Assembly (NCBI GenBank): GCA_023388935.1
Contig: JAEWFG010000170.1
Location: 12,406-76,405 of the forward strand
DNA length: 64,000 nt
Source: Pseudomonadota bacterium
Lineage (GTDB): Bacteria > Pseudomonadota > Alphaproteobacteria > Rhizobiales > Xanthobacteraceae
Direction of reading: 5' to 3'
How positions within the stretch are numbered: the first letter of the stretch is position 1; the number at the start of each line of letters is the position of its first letter. Position numbers and translations under genes: made by a program. Below are positions 25,422 to 34,370 of the stretch, one piece after another. Below the pieces are notes generated by a model. That model was not told the origin of the DNA. It saw only the letters and a list, made by a program, of their open reading frames with translations, and searched no databases.

Positions 25422-26207
25422 ATGTCGGATACAGCCGACGCGGCCTCCGGCCCCGTGCTCGCACTCGATGGCGCACGCGCCACGATCCGCCTCAACCGGC
25501 CCAAGCATCTCAACCGGCTCCAGGCGGAGGATCTCGGCGAGTTGATGACATTGTTCGACCGAATTGAGGCCGATCCGGCCATCCGCGTGCTGGTGCTGAC
25601 CGGTACCGGACGCGCCTTCTCCGCTGGCTACGATCTCAACTCGGTCGCCGAACGCGCGGTGAGCGTCAAAGAGCAGCAGAGCGCGGGCTCGGCGTTCGAG
25701 GTGGTCGTCAACCGGCTGGAGGATCTCGGCGTGCCGACGATTTGCCGGCTCAACGGCGGCGTCTATGGCGGCGCGACCGATCTCGCGCTCGCCTGCGATT
25801 TCCGCATCGGCGTCGACACCGCCGAGATGTTCATGCCGGCGGCGCGGCTCGGGCTGCATTATTACAGGAGCGGCATCAAACGCTACGTGACGCGGCTCGG
25901 CGTCGACAATGCGAAGAAGCTGTTCCTCACCGCGCAGAAGATCAGCGCGCCGGAGATGCTGCGCATCGGCTATCTCACCGACATGGTGCCGGTCGAATTT
26001 TTGGACGAGGAGGTCGACAGGCTCGCGGCGACCCTGGCCGGCAACGCGCCGCAGGCGATGCGCGGCATGAAACGCGCGATCAACGAATTCGCCCGCGGTG
26101 AGCTCGATGAGCAAGCTGCCGACCAGCGCCACCGCGACAGCATGCGCGGCGACGAGATCAAGGAAGGCATCAAGGCGTTTGCGGAGAAGCGACCGCCGCG
26201 GTTTTGA
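25422..26207 (+). CDS. Enoyl-CoA hydratase/isomerase family protein lacking the catalytic glutamates
   Basis: A 261-residue crotonase-fold protein. The oxyanion-hole segments are GRAFSAGYDLNS (about residues 63-74) and LNGGVYGGATDLALACDFRIG (about 109-129). The two hydratase glutamates are absent: the first is Asp (GGATD) and the second is Ala (FMPAARLGL), so it is probably not an enoyl-CoA hydratase; an isomerase, hydrolase or dehalogenase-type reaction is possible. Start at ATG 25422 with GGAG at 25412-25415; an ATG at 25410 is too close to that site. It follows the channel gene by 21 bases and may share its transcript. Confidence 0.85.
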   Translation: MSDTADAASGPVLALDGARATIRLNRPKHLNRLQAEDLGELMTLFDRIEADPAIRVLVLTGTGRAFSAGYDLNSVAERAVSVKEQQSAGSAFEVVVNRLEDLGVPTICRLNGGVYGGATDLALACDFRIGVDTAEMFMPAARLGLHYYRSGIKRYVTRLGVDNAKKLFLTAQKISAPEMLRIGYLTDMVPVEFLDEEVDRLAATLAGNAPQAMRGMKRAINEFARGELDEQAADQRHRDSMRGDEIKEGIKAFAEKRPPRF

Positions 26208-26210
26208 GGA

Positions 26211-26645
26211 CTACCCCCGCTTCGACCGCATCGCGCGCGTCTGCATGAGCTTTGGATCGCGCGCCAGCGCCTGATAGCGCGTGCTGGCGACGGCATAGAT
26301 CGCAATCCGGCCCTCGCTGTCCGCATGCACGCCCCAGCCGAAGCGCTTACCGAGGCTCGAGGCACGCATGCAGGCCTGCCCACGCGAGAAGAATGCTGCG
26401 CGGGCGGCGCTCTTTTCCGCCTTGCTCGCCCTGGCATCGAGTTCGCGCCCCGGCGCTGAGGTCGCGAAGATCACATCGTCGGACGTGTACTTGTAGGGCG
26501 CCTTCACGATCATCGCATATTGCAGGCCAGCCACCGTCGGCTGTCCTGCGCGCAGCGGCGGCTCCTCGCCGGAGCGTGCCGGACAGTCTTCGGCAACCCG
26601 GATGAACGTGTCGAAACAGTTGGTCGTATGGATCGGCTTGTTCAT
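26211..26645 (-). CDS. DUF6157 family protein
   Basis: A 144-residue protein that matches the DUF6157 family from end to end: the opening HTTNCFDTFIRVAEDCPARSG, the middle PYKYTSDDVIFAT, the FFSRGQACMRASSLGKRFGWG block and the closing AMRSKRG. It is cytoplasmic and has no known function. Its start is the ATG at 26645, with the GST gene ending 17 bases upstream on the same strand, so the two probably share a transcript controlled from 27352-27384. Confidence 0.82.
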   Translation of the reverse strand: MNKPIHTTNCFDTFIRVAEDCPARSGEEPPLRAGQPTVAGLQYAMIVKAPYKYTSDDVIFATSAPGRELDARASKAEKSAARAAFFSRGQACMRASSLGKRFGWGVHADSEGRIAIYAVASTRYQALARDPKLMQTRAMRSKRG

Positions 26646-26661
26646 ATGTGATTTACCCTCT

Positions 26662-27306
26662 TTATCCCCCCGCAGCCGCAGCATGCTGCGCGGCCATCTC
26701 ATCATCGGCCGCATTGATCCGCAGGAACGCAGGTCGCGAGGTCATGCGCCCGGAATAGCGGACAAAGACGTCCTTCTTCGGCACGATGCCGAACATCATC
26801 GTCCAGCTCAACGCGATACCCCACAGGACATCCGCGGCGGTCATGCGCTCGCCGAGCAGATACGGGCCCTTCGATAATTGCGCCTCGAGCGCACCCAGCA
26901 TGGTGTCGTAATCGGCATAGGGCGATTGTGTGATCGGCGCAGGTTCGCGCTGCATGAACTTGTCGATCAGGGCCGGCTCGAAGGATGAGCCGTAATAGGC
27001 GATCCAGCGCAGATAGGGACCGCGCAGCGGATCGTTCAGCGCGGGCGTCAGCCCTGCATGCGGAAACAGGTCGGCGAGAAAGATCGTGATCGCGACCTGC
27101 TCGGTCACGAGCGCCTCGCCGTGCCGGATCGCCGGCACCTTGCCGAGCGGATTGATGGCGAGATAAGCCGGCCGGCGCTGCTCGCCGGCCTTCATGTTGA
27201 GGACGTGGAGATCATAGGGGGCGCCAAGCTCCTCGAGCAGCACCCGCGTGCCGGTGGCGCGGCTTTGCGGCGAGTAATAGAGCGTGATGCGGTTCGGATC
27301 GGTCAT
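26662..27306 (-). CDS. Glutathione S-transferase
   Basis: A 214-residue cytosolic GST. The N-terminal domain has the SQRATGTRVLLEELG helix (near residues 12-28), the cis-Pro segment GKVPAIRHGEALVTEQVAI (54-72; the E-Q pair binds glutathione), and the C-terminal helical domain contains LGERMTAADVLWG. Start at ATG 27306 with GGGAG upstream; a longer frame to 27366 would run through the operator region. It is divergent from a WYL regulator gene across a 33-bp inverted-repeat operator, and is probably its target. Substrate unknown. Confidence 0.88.
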   Translation of the reverse strand: MTDPNRITLYYSPQSRATGTRVLLEELGAPYDLHVLNMKAGEQRRPAYLAINPLGKVPAIRHGEALVTEQVAITIFLADLFPHAGLTPALNDPLRGPYLRWIAYYGSSFEPALIDKFMQREPAPITQSPYADYDTMLGALEAQLSKGPYLLGERMTAADVLWGIALSWTMMFGIVPKKDVFVRYSGRMTSRPAFLRINAADDEMAAQHAAAAGG

Positions 27307-27351
27307 GGCAGGTCTCCCATCTGGCCGGCTGGCGACGCGCATCTTGTAGCG

Positions 27352-27384
27352 AACCATACCTGACATCCTGTGTCAGGTATGGTT
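27352..27384. promoter_or_regulatory. Inverted-repeat operator between the GST and WYL regulator genes
   Basis: AACCATACCTGACA-TCCTG-TGTCAGGTATGGTT, perfect 14-bp arms with a 5-base spacer, 46 bases from the GST start and 10 bases from the regulator start. The core ACATCCTG is shared with the operator candidate at 20249-20272. Confidence 0.65.
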
Positions 27385-27393
27385 TAAGGGATC

Positions 27394-28377
27394 ATGCGCG
27401 CGAGCCGGATGCTGTCGATCCTCACCACCCTCCAGGCCAAGGGACAGGTCACCGCGCCTGAACTGGCGGAAGCCTGCGAGGTCTCGGTGCGCACGATCTA
27501 TCGCGACATCGACGCGCTCGCCGCCTCCGGTGTTCCCGTCTACGCCGACCGCGGCGCGGAGGGTGGCTATCGCCTGCTCGACGGCTATCGCGTGCGACTG
27601 AATGGCTTGTCGCGGAACGAAGCAGAGGCGCTGTTCCTCGCCGGGCTGCCGGGCCCGGCCGCAGCGCTCGGACTGGATGCGGCGATGATCGCCGCCCAGA
27701 ACAAGCTGATGGCGGCGCTGCCAGCCAACTTGCGCGAAGACGCCGGCCGGATGCAGGAGCGGTTTCACCTGGACGCGCCGGGCTGGTTCGGCGAGGCCGA
27801 AGAGCCGAAGCATCTGCGCACCATTGCCGCTGCGGCTTTACGCGGGAGGCTGATCAAGATCCGCTACCAAAGCTGGCGCGCGGAGAAACAGCGCCGCGTC
27901 GCGCCGCTCGGCCTCGTGCTGAAGGGCGGCAGCTGGTATCTCGCAGGGCAAGTCGACGGCAGCGTGCGCACCTATCGCGTCGCGCGCGTGCTCGACTGCA
28001 CAGCGCTCGACGATCGCTTCGACCGTCCTGCCGATTTCGAACTCGCCGCCTATTGGCAGGCCGCGACGCTGCGCCTCGAGGCCGAGATGCATCCCAATGT
28101 CGCAATCGTCCGGCTGTCGCCGTTCGGCGTCAAGCTGCTCGCCGCGCTGAGCCAGCCTTACGTCAGGGCGCGCACGCAGCTTGAAGAGACTACCGACGCA
28201 GACGGCTGGCGCATCGCAAGGGTGCCGACCGGCAAGACCTCGTGGCACGCCGCGTCCGAATTGCTGCGGCTTGGCCCCGAGGTGGAAGTGCTGGAGCCTG
28301 CCGATCTCCGCGAGAAGATGGCCGAGCTGACCCAGGCGATGGCAACGCGCTATCACGCGGCGGCGCGAAAAGCCTGA
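27394..28377 (+). CDS. YafY-type transcriptional regulator (HTH-11 and WYL domains)
   Basis: A 327-residue regulator. The helix-turn-helix is at about residues 1-58 (RASRMLSILTTLQAKGQVTAPELAEACEVSVRTIYRDIDAL) and the WYL core around IKIRYQSWRAEKQRRVAPLGLVLKGGSWYLAGQVDG, at about 150-185. A C-terminal WCX-like region follows. Divergent from the GST gene across a perfect inverted repeat, so autorepression and control of the GST-DUF6157 pair are likely. It belongs to the same broad family as the regulator at 20315, and the two candidate operators share a core. Confidence 0.88.
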   Translation: MRASRMLSILTTLQAKGQVTAPELAEACEVSVRTIYRDIDALAASGVPVYADRGAEGGYRLLDGYRVRLNGLSRNEAEALFLAGLPGPAAALGLDAAMIAAQNKLMAALPANLREDAGRMQERFHLDAPGWFGEAEEPKHLRTIAAAALRGRLIKIRYQSWRAEKQRRVAPLGLVLKGGSWYLAGQVDGSVRTYRVARVLDCTALDDRFDRPADFELAAYWQAATLRLEAEMHPNVAIVRLSPFGVKLLAALSQPYVRARTQLEETTDADGWRIARVPTGKTSWHAASELLRLGPEVEVLEPADLREKMAELTQAMATRYHAAARKA

Positions 28378-28422
28378 CCGCGGCGCATTTCGTTGCTGAT
28401 CACGAACAATGCGACGCACGGC

Positions 28423-29226
28423 TCAGGCGATGGCCGCGATGTACCGCGCCACCGACGCCGCGAACGCGGCCTTGGCGCCTGCGGCAATGTTGCGGCCCCA
28501 CCACGCGCCATAGATGCGGTCGAAGGCAAGCGGGTCGACAGCAGCCGCGATCCGCCGGACTGCGGTTGCGTTCAGCGGCATGTAGTTCGGATAGGAATAC
28601 ATGAAGCTGACGAAGCGACGATCCATCGTCACCTGCACGATGTCTCCGGTGAGCAGCGCACCCTTGCCATCCGCGCCGCGCGACCAATGCAGCATCGTGG
28701 CGCCGGCGAAGTGTCCGCCGGTATGCAGGAGAAGCAGGTCATCCGAGATGGAGAGGCTATCGCCGGTCCAGTGCACGATCGACGGATGCGGACGCGTTAC
28801 CCATTCCCGATCGTCGGCATGCAGGTAGACCGGCACCCCGCCGAACGCCTCGCTCCAGTCGGCGAGCGCGCCATAGTAGTGCGGATGCGAAATCGCGATC
28901 GCCTTCAGCCCGCCGAGCGAGCGCACATGCGCGATCGCCTCCGGCGTTGCCAGCGGCACACAGTCCCACATCACACAGCCGTCTGCGAGCGGCACCAGCA
29001 GCGCGCGCTGGCCGATGGCAAAGCTCGGCTCGAGCGCAAGGCCGGTCAGGCCGTGATCGTCGCGCCGGACCAGGCGATGGCTCTCAGCCAGGGCCTCGCG
29101 CGTGAGGAAGGTTTGGCCTTTCCAGTTCACATATTGGCGTTCGTCCTCGCAGATCCGGCACGAGAAAGGCGGGCTTCCGCTGTCCGGAAATTGCGCGCCG
29201 CAGGTTTCGCAGGTCCAGCAGGGCAT
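28423..29226 (-). CDS. MBL-fold metallo-hydrolase with N-terminal Cys4 zinc ribbon
   Basis: A 267-residue protein. It opens with a short cysteine motif, CWTCETCG then CRICEDE (residues 3-34), a likely zinc ribbon, followed by a metallo-beta-lactamase-fold domain in which SHPHYYGALADW carries metal ligands, HTGGHFAGATML another and LTGDIVQV the aspartate bridging both metals. Such proteins hydrolyse thioesters, lactones or phosphodiesters; the substrate is unknown. Start at ATG 29226. It is divergent from an MFS transporter gene 184 bases away. Confidence 0.82.
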   Translation of the reverse strand: MPCWTCETCGAQFPDSGSPPFSCRICEDERQYVNWKGQTFLTREALAESHRLVRRDDHGLTGLALEPSFAIGQRALLVPLADGCVMWDCVPLATPEAIAHVRSLGGLKAIAISHPHYYGALADWSEAFGGVPVYLHADDREWVTRPHPSIVHWTGDSLSISDDLLLLHTGGHFAGATMLHWSRGADGKGALLTGDIVQVTMDRRFVSFMYSYPNYMPLNATAVRRIAAAVDPLAFDRIYGAWWGRNIAAGAKAAFAASVARYIAAIA

Positions 29227-29410
29227 GGCCGTGATCCAGAAATGAGACCGTCGCCGCAATGAAATGACATCGCTGTCCTGCGATCGCAAGTGCAGTCGGA
29301 ACCAAGGCGGTCAGCGCTGGTTACTTTCTGGTCCGCACCGGCACAATCGGCCGTCCATCTCGGCTTGCGCGAGACCACATTCGATCGACAACATCACGTT
29401 CAGCGTCTCG

Positions 29411-30610
29411 ATGACATCGCGCTCTTCCTCGCCCCGCCTCTGGCCCCTCTACGCAGTTAACTTCTTCATGGCCGACATGCAGTCGGGCATCGGGCCGTTC
29501 GTCGGCGTGTTCCTGCAGGAGCGCGGCTGGGCCAGCGGATGGATCGGCACCGCCATGACGATCGGCAATGTCGCAGGCATGCTGGTCACGACGCCGATCG
29601 GCGGCTTCATCGACGCCAGCCGCAACAAGCGGCTGTGGGTCGTCATCCCGGGCGTCTGCGTGGTGCTGGCGTCCGCAATCATCCTGATCTCGCAAAACTT
29701 CTGGGCGGTGACGTTCTCGCAAGTCGCGCAATCGCTAGCGAGCGCCGCGATCGTGCCGGCGGTGACCGGCATCACGCTCGGCATCGCCAAGCAGAAGGGA
29801 TTCAACGCGCTGAACGGCCGCAACCAGGCCTTCAACCACGCCGGCAACATGGTCGGCGCGGCACTGTCGGGCTACCTCGGCTACAAATACGGCTACGTCA
29901 CCGTATTCGTCCTCGCCGCCGCATTTGGCGCCGTCGCGGTCGCCTGCGTGCTAATGATCCCGGCGAAAGCGATCGACGATCGCGCCGCGCGCGGCGGCAA
30001 GGAGGACGATCCCGACAGCCCGCCCAGCGGCCTGTCCATTCTCGTCAAGCACAAGCCGTTGCTCGTACTGGCGCTGGCGCTCGCGATCTTCCATCTCGGC
30101 AATGCCGCGATCGTCCCACTCTATGGTCTCGCAGCCGTGGCAGAGGCGCAGGCCAACGGTCCGAGCTTCGTGGCGACCACGGTCGTGATCGCACAGGGCG
30201 TGATGATCGCAACTTCGCTGATCGGCATGCAGGTTGCGGGCAAGCGCAACTACTGGCCGGTGATCCTGGTCTCCTTCATGATGCTGCCCATTCGCGGCGT
30301 GCTCGCCTTCTTCGTCGCGGGGTGGTGGGGCGTCGTGCCGATGCAGGTGCTCGACGGCATCGGCACGGGACTACAAACGGTCGCGGTCCCCGGCATGGTC
30401 GCGCGCGCGCTCAACGGCACCGGCCGCATCAATCTCGGCCAGGGCGCGGTCATCACCGTGCAAGGTGTCGGCGCAAGTCTCAGTCCCGCGCTCGGCGGCT
30501 GGATCGCGCAATGGATCGGCTACGGCCCGACCTTCGTGCTGCTCGGCGGCTTCGGGCTCGCCTCAATGGCGCTGTGGCTGGCGCTCGGGGCCCATGTGAA
30601 GAAGTATTAA
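29411..30610 (+). CDS. MFS transporter
   Basis: A 399-residue major facilitator with about 12 helices. The opening LWPLYAVNFFMADMQSGIGPF and GGFIDASRNKRLWVV (the cytoplasmic loop between helices 2 and 3, with the D-R-R type motif altered to DASRNK) are visible. It most resembles drug- or organic-acid exporters of the NreB/YfiS type. Start at ATG 29411; the frame is open to 29264 but those residues are not membrane-like. Followed by a family B repeat. Confidence 0.85.
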   Translation: MTSRSSSPRLWPLYAVNFFMADMQSGIGPFVGVFLQERGWASGWIGTAMTIGNVAGMLVTTPIGGFIDASRNKRLWVVIPGVCVVLASAIILISQNFWAVTFSQVAQSLASAAIVPAVTGITLGIAKQKGFNALNGRNQAFNHAGNMVGAALSGYLGYKYGYVTVFVLAAAFGAVAVACVLMIPAKAIDDRAARGGKEDDPDSPPSGLSILVKHKPLLVLALALAIFHLGNAAIVPLYGLAAVAEAQANGPSFVATTVVIAQGVMIATSLIGMQVAGKRNYWPVILVSFMMLPIRGVLAFFVAGWWGVVPMQVLDGIGTGLQTVAVPGMVARALNGTGRINLGQGAVITVQGVGASLSPALGGWIAQWIGYGPTFVLLGGFGLASMALWLALGAHVKKY

Positions 30611-30613
30611 GGA

Positions 30614-30700
30614 CCGTCACTATTGGGAGCGGGGCGACGAAGCAATCCAGACTGTCTCCGCGGAGGGATTCTGGATTGCTTCGCTGCGCTCGCAATGACG
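30614..30700. repeat. Palindromic intergenic repeat, family B copy 2
   Basis: CGACGAAGCAATCCAG and CTGGATTGCTTCGCTGCGCT, ending GCTCGCAATGACG, match copy 1 at 7404-7491; the left arm is partly degraded. It follows the MFS gene. Confidence 0.7.
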
Positions 30701-30744
30701 ATGTGGGACGAGCGGCGCGTCCCAACTCATCTGGAGGCGCTCTT

Positions 30745-31752
30745 TTAAGGAAACTCCACCACGATCTTGCCGAAATGGCCGCCCTGCTGCATCAGCCGCA
30801 ACGCATCGGGTACGGCGTCGAAGGCGAACACACGATCGATCACGGGCTTCATTCCATTGCGTCCGATCGCGGCTGCCATGCCCTCGAACATGCGGCGGCT
30901 GCCGACGGAGAGGCCGATGACATGCAAATTCTTGGAAAACAGGCTCGGGATCGCGATCTGCTGTGAGAAGCCCGAGAGCACGCCGATCACCAGAATAGTC
31001 CCGCCGACCCGCGCCGCCTCGAGCGATTGCGCAAAGGTGTCCTTGCCGCCGACCTCGACGACGTGGTCGACGCCGCCGCCGGTCCACTCCGCCGCGGCGT
31101 TGCCCCATTCCGGCACCGAACGATAGTTGATGGTGTGATCGGCGCCGAGCGCCTTGGCACGTTCGAGCTTCTCGTCACGCGATGACGTCACGATCACGCT
31201 TGCGCCTGCGAGCTTTGCGAATTGCAGCGCGAAGATCGACACGCCGCCGGTGCCCTGCACCAGCACGGTGTCACCGGGTTGCACCTTGGCCTCCTCGAAC
31301 AGCGCACGCCACGCCGTCAGCCCGGCGCAGGGCAGCGTCGCGGCTTCCAGGAACGTGAGATGCGACGGGATGCGGCTGACGCCCTCGGCATCGAGCAGCA
31401 TTACCTCCTGCAATACGCCCGGCCGCGTGCCGCCGAGCGCGTAGCGGCGACTGGTCGCCGACACCTTTCCGTCGATCCAGGACTGGAAGAACATCGGACA
31501 GACGCGATCGCCGGCCGCGACGCGGGTAACGCCCTCGCCAACGGCGATCACCTCGCCTGCTCCGTCCGAGAACGGGATCAGCGGCAGTCTGGAGACGCCG
31601 CCCTTGCCCTGCACCGTGAGCAGGTCGCGATAATTCAGCGACGCGGCCCGCATCCGCACCGCGACCTGGCCCGGGCCAGGTGTGGGCTCCGGGAGATCGG
31701 CCAGTTCCATCCCCTCGATCGACCAATCGCGCGCGACCTGCCAGGCTTTCAT
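30745..31752 (-). CDS. Zinc-independent alcohol dehydrogenase / quinone oxidoreductase-type MDR protein
   Basis: A 335-residue medium-chain dehydrogenase/reductase. The N-terminal GroES-like domain has NYRDLLTVQGKGG and the cofactor domain VLVQGTGGVSIFALQFAKLAGA (about residues 164-185). The zinc ligands of classical alcohol dehydrogenases (GHE motif and cysteine lobe) are missing, so it is of the zinc-independent type. GADHTINY marks the NADP(H)-side loop. It ends a short operon with the acyl-CoA ligase, 15 bases upstream. The substrate could be an unsaturated or hydroxylated acid made by that pathway (inference). Confidence 0.85.
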   Translation of the reverse strand: MKAWQVARDWSIEGMELADLPEPTPGPGQVAVRMRAASLNYRDLLTVQGKGGVSRLPLIPFSDGAGEVIAVGEGVTRVAAGDRVCPMFFQSWIDGKVSATSRRYALGGTRPGVLQEVMLLDAEGVSRIPSHLTFLEAATLPCAGLTAWRALFEEAKVQPGDTVLVQGTGGVSIFALQFAKLAGASVIVTSSRDEKLERAKALGADHTINYRSVPEWGNAAAEWTGGGVDHVVEVGGKDTFAQSLEAARVGGTILVIGVLSGFSQQIAIPSLFSKNLHVIGLSVGSRRMFEGMAAAIGRNGMKPVIDRVFAFDAVPDALRLMQQGGHFGKIVVEFP

Positions 31753-31767
31753 GGCTATCGCTCCATC

Positions 31768-33381
31768 TCAGGTGCCAAAATTCTTCTGGATCGCCTTGTC
31801 GAGCGTCTCGCCGCCGACGAATCGCTGACGCAGCTCGCGCTTGAGCAGCTTGCCGCTCGGGTTCTTCGGCAGACTGTCGACGAAGATCACGCGCTTCGGC
31901 ACCTTGAAATGCGCCATCTGGCCGGCGCAATGCTTGATGACAGCGTCTTCATCGAGCTTCTCGCCGGTCTTGACCACGACGATCGCGGTAACCGCCTCGA
32001 TCCAGCGCGGATCTGGCAGGCCGACAACGGCGACCTCGGAGACCTCAGGGATGCGATAGACCATCTCCTCGACCTCACGGCTCGCGACATTCTCGCCACC
32101 GGTCTTGATCATGTCCTTGACGCGATCGACCACCGTGATGTGGCCCTCGGCATCGACGGTGGCGAGATCGCCGGAGTGAAACCAGCCGCCGGAAAACGCC
32201 GCGGCGGTCTTGACGGGATCGTTGTAGTAGCCGGAAAGCAGATGCGGAGAGCGGTGCACGATCTCTCCGACCTCGCCGACCTTGACGTCCTCCATCGACG
32301 TATTGACCACGCGCGTCTCGACATTGAGCACCGGCTTGCCGGCAGAGCCCGCCTTGCGCAGCTGGTCCTCGGGCCGCAGCACGGTCGCGAGCGGCGCGAT
32401 CTCGGTCTGGCCGTAGAAATTCCAGAACCTGACGTTGGGCAGGCGGCGCTGGAGCTCGAGCAGCACCTCAACCGGCATGATCGAGGCGCCGTAATAGCCC
32501 TTCTGCAGCGTCGACAGGTCGGTCTTGTCGAAATTCGGCGAGCGCAGCATCGCGATCCAGATCGTCGGCGGCGCAAAGAACGACGTGACCCTGTGGGCCT
32601 GAATTAGCGCCAGGATATTGTCGGCGGTCGGCTTGCCCGTAATGACGCCAGAAGCGCCGAGATAGATTTGCGGCCCCAAGAACACATCGAGCTGGGCGCA
32701 GTGATAGAGCGGCAGCGCGTGCAGGAACTTGTCGTCGACGCTCATGCCGCCGTCGATGATGCAGCTGACATACTGCCACATCACGGCCTCGTGGGTCAGC
32801 ATCGCGCCCTTCGGCAGGGACTCCGTGCCGCTGGTGTAGACGATCTGCGCGAGATCGCGGCTATCGACGGACGTCTCCAGCACCGAGCCGTCGGCGGCGA
32901 GGAGATCGTCGAAAGTGGTGAGGCCCGCGGGCGCCGTGGCGGGATCCTCGCTCGGCAGCCAGATCATCTTCTCGACCGCGCAGTCCTTGGCGCTCGCCGC
33001 GCGCGCGGGCTCGACGAAATCCGGACCGGTCGCGAGCAGTTTTGCGCCGGAGCTCTTCAGGATGAAATTGATCTCGTCCGGATTGAGCATGAAGTTGATC
33101 GGCACCAGCACCGCGCCGATCCTTGCCAGCGCGAAACGCAGCGCGGCGAACGCGTGCGAATTGCGCGAGAGCACGGCGAGGCGATCGCCCTTCTTCACGC
33201 CGAGCCCGAGCAGGCCGCGACCGAGCCGGTTGCAGATCGCGTCCATCTCGGCAAAGGTCCAGCTCACATTGCCGCAGCTCACAGCAAGCTTGTTCGGCTC
33301 GCGCCCCGCCGAGCGGCGCAGGAGATCGCCGATGGAATGCTCGCGGGCTTTCGAGATGGTGGCTGCGATGTCGCCGGTCAT
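31768..33381 (-). CDS. Acyl-CoA synthetase (AMP-binding, medium/long-chain type)
   Basis: A 537-residue adenylate-forming CoA ligase. The P-loop is IVYTSGTESLPKGAML (about residues 185-200), the A5 motif FYGQTEIAPLATV, and the C-terminal lysine region LPKNPSGKLLKRELR (about 505-519; the lysine after SG is catalytic). It activates a carboxylic acid to acyl-CoA; the chain type is not readable. It lies between the MDR gene and the GntR regulator, all on the minus strand, and is probably regulated by it. Confidence 0.87.
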   Translation of the reverse strand: MTGDIAATISKAREHSIGDLLRRSAGREPNKLAVSCGNVSWTFAEMDAICNRLGRGLLGLGVKKGDRLAVLSRNSHAFAALRFALARIGAVLVPINFMLNPDEINFILKSSGAKLLATGPDFVEPARAASAKDCAVEKMIWLPSEDPATAPAGLTTFDDLLAADGSVLETSVDSRDLAQIVYTSGTESLPKGAMLTHEAVMWQYVSCIIDGGMSVDDKFLHALPLYHCAQLDVFLGPQIYLGASGVITGKPTADNILALIQAHRVTSFFAPPTIWIAMLRSPNFDKTDLSTLQKGYYGASIMPVEVLLELQRRLPNVRFWNFYGQTEIAPLATVLRPEDQLRKAGSAGKPVLNVETRVVNTSMEDVKVGEVGEIVHRSPHLLSGYYNDPVKTAAAFSGGWFHSGDLATVDAEGHITVVDRVKDMIKTGGENVASREVEEMVYRIPEVSEVAVVGLPDPRWIEAVTAIVVVKTGEKLDEDAVIKHCAGQMAHFKVPKRVIFVDSLPKNPSGKLLKRELRQRFVGGETLDKAIQKNFGT

Positions 33382-33435
33382 GTATCCCTCCGTTTGATAT
33401 GCTTATTCGTTGAATTCGTTCGAATTCTTGCGGCG

Positions 33436-34203
33436 CTATCCGCGCCGGGCTGCCTGCGCATGCTCGATGTACATGTGCTCGACCGAACGGTCGAGCGAAG
33501 CGATCTTTTCGAAACCGCGCCGCCAGTCCTGTAGGTGCCGGCGCGTCCACAGCACGCCCGCCTCGCGATCACGACGGCGGATCGCTTCGATGAGATGGCG
33601 GTGCGCGTCGACGAGGCGCCGCCCACCTTCGGCAACGCCGGTCACGATCATCTCGGTGGTCGGATAGAACAGCTGCGCTGCCGGCTCGCGTGCGAGCTGG
33701 AGAACGCGGTTCTGCGAGGCCTTTGCGACCAGGACGTGGAATTCGGCGTCGCATTCGGCAAGCGCTGCGGAATCGCCGACCACGGCCACGCTGCGTGCGA
33801 GGTTATCAGTGAGCTCGACGATGTTCTCCTCCGTCGCCCGCGCCACCGCGCCTTCGATACTCGCCACCTCGAGCGTCATCGACGCTTCGTAGAGCTCCCG
33901 GAACGTTACCTCGTGCAGGACCAGCGCACGGCTGAGGCGGCTCGCAAGCTTGGTGTAGCGCGGCAGGCAGGCGTGCAGGCGGCGCGAGGAATCGCGGCTG
34001 ATCAGGCCGCCCTCCTCCAGCACGCGAATGCCTTCGCGGATGGTGGAGCGGTTGACGCCGAACTGCCGCACCAGTTCGTGCTCCGTGCCGATGGGATCGC
34101 CGGGCTTGATCCGTCCATTGACGATCTCGCGCTCGATGGCGTCGGCGACCTTCTGATAGGCCGGCGCAACATCGATCGGTCGAAACAGCGGCGAGATGGG
34201 CAA
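33436..34203 (-). CDS. GntR family transcriptional regulator (FadR subgroup)
   Basis: A 255-residue FadR-type GntR regulator: winged helix-turn-helix near residues 14-80 (AYQKVADAIEREIV, later EHELVRQFGVNRSTIREGIRVLEEGGLISR) and an FCD effector domain (from about 95) with HVLVAKASQN and DAHRHLIEAI. The TTG at 34203 with GGAGA just upstream was chosen as start, since an in-frame ATG at 34272 would place one operator inside the coding region and makes it longer than the family. Two TTGTCSGACAA palindromes lie between it and the divergent binding-protein gene, and this regulator may also control the CoA ligase and MDR genes. Confidence 0.82.
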   Translation of the reverse strand: MPISPLFRPIDVAPAYQKVADAIEREIVNGRIKPGDPIGTEHELVRQFGVNRSTIREGIRVLEEGGLISRDSSRRLHACLPRYTKLASRLSRALVLHEVTFRELYEASMTLEVASIEGAVARATEENIVELTDNLARSVAVVGDSAALAECDAEFHVLVAKASQNRVLQLAREPAAQLFYPTTEMIVTGVAEGGRRLVDAHRHLIEAIRRRDREAGVLWTRRHLQDWRRGFEKIASLDRSVEHMYIEHAQAARRG

Positions 34204-34222
34204 GACCGATCTCCAATGGCGG

Positions 34223-34233
34223 TTGTCCGACAA
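34223..34233. promoter_or_regulatory. GntR-type operator, site 1 (TTGTCCGACAA)
   Basis: Perfect palindrome around the central C, 20 bases upstream of the GntR TTG start. It shares TTGTC-N-GACAA with site 2 at 34321-34333. The TnGTn(0-3)ACnA form fits GntR/FadR operators. Confidence 0.55.
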
Positions 34234-34320
34234 ACTATAGGCAGCGCCTCCTAATGCGTCAAACCGCATCATTGATGCCGCACGTGCAGCAAATTGACTC
34301 CTGCGGTACCTCGCTCTAAG

Positions 34321-34333
34321 TTTGTCGGACAAA
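34321..34333. promoter_or_regulatory. GntR-type operator, site 2 (TTTGTCGGACAAA)
   Basis: Perfect 6-bp arms around a central G, 38 bases upstream of the binding-protein ATG. About 98 bases (centre to centre) from site 1, so both divergent promoters can be controlled. Confidence 0.6.
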
Positions 34334-34370
34334 GGGACAGCATAGTCCCGGTACAAGAGGAAACGTATCC

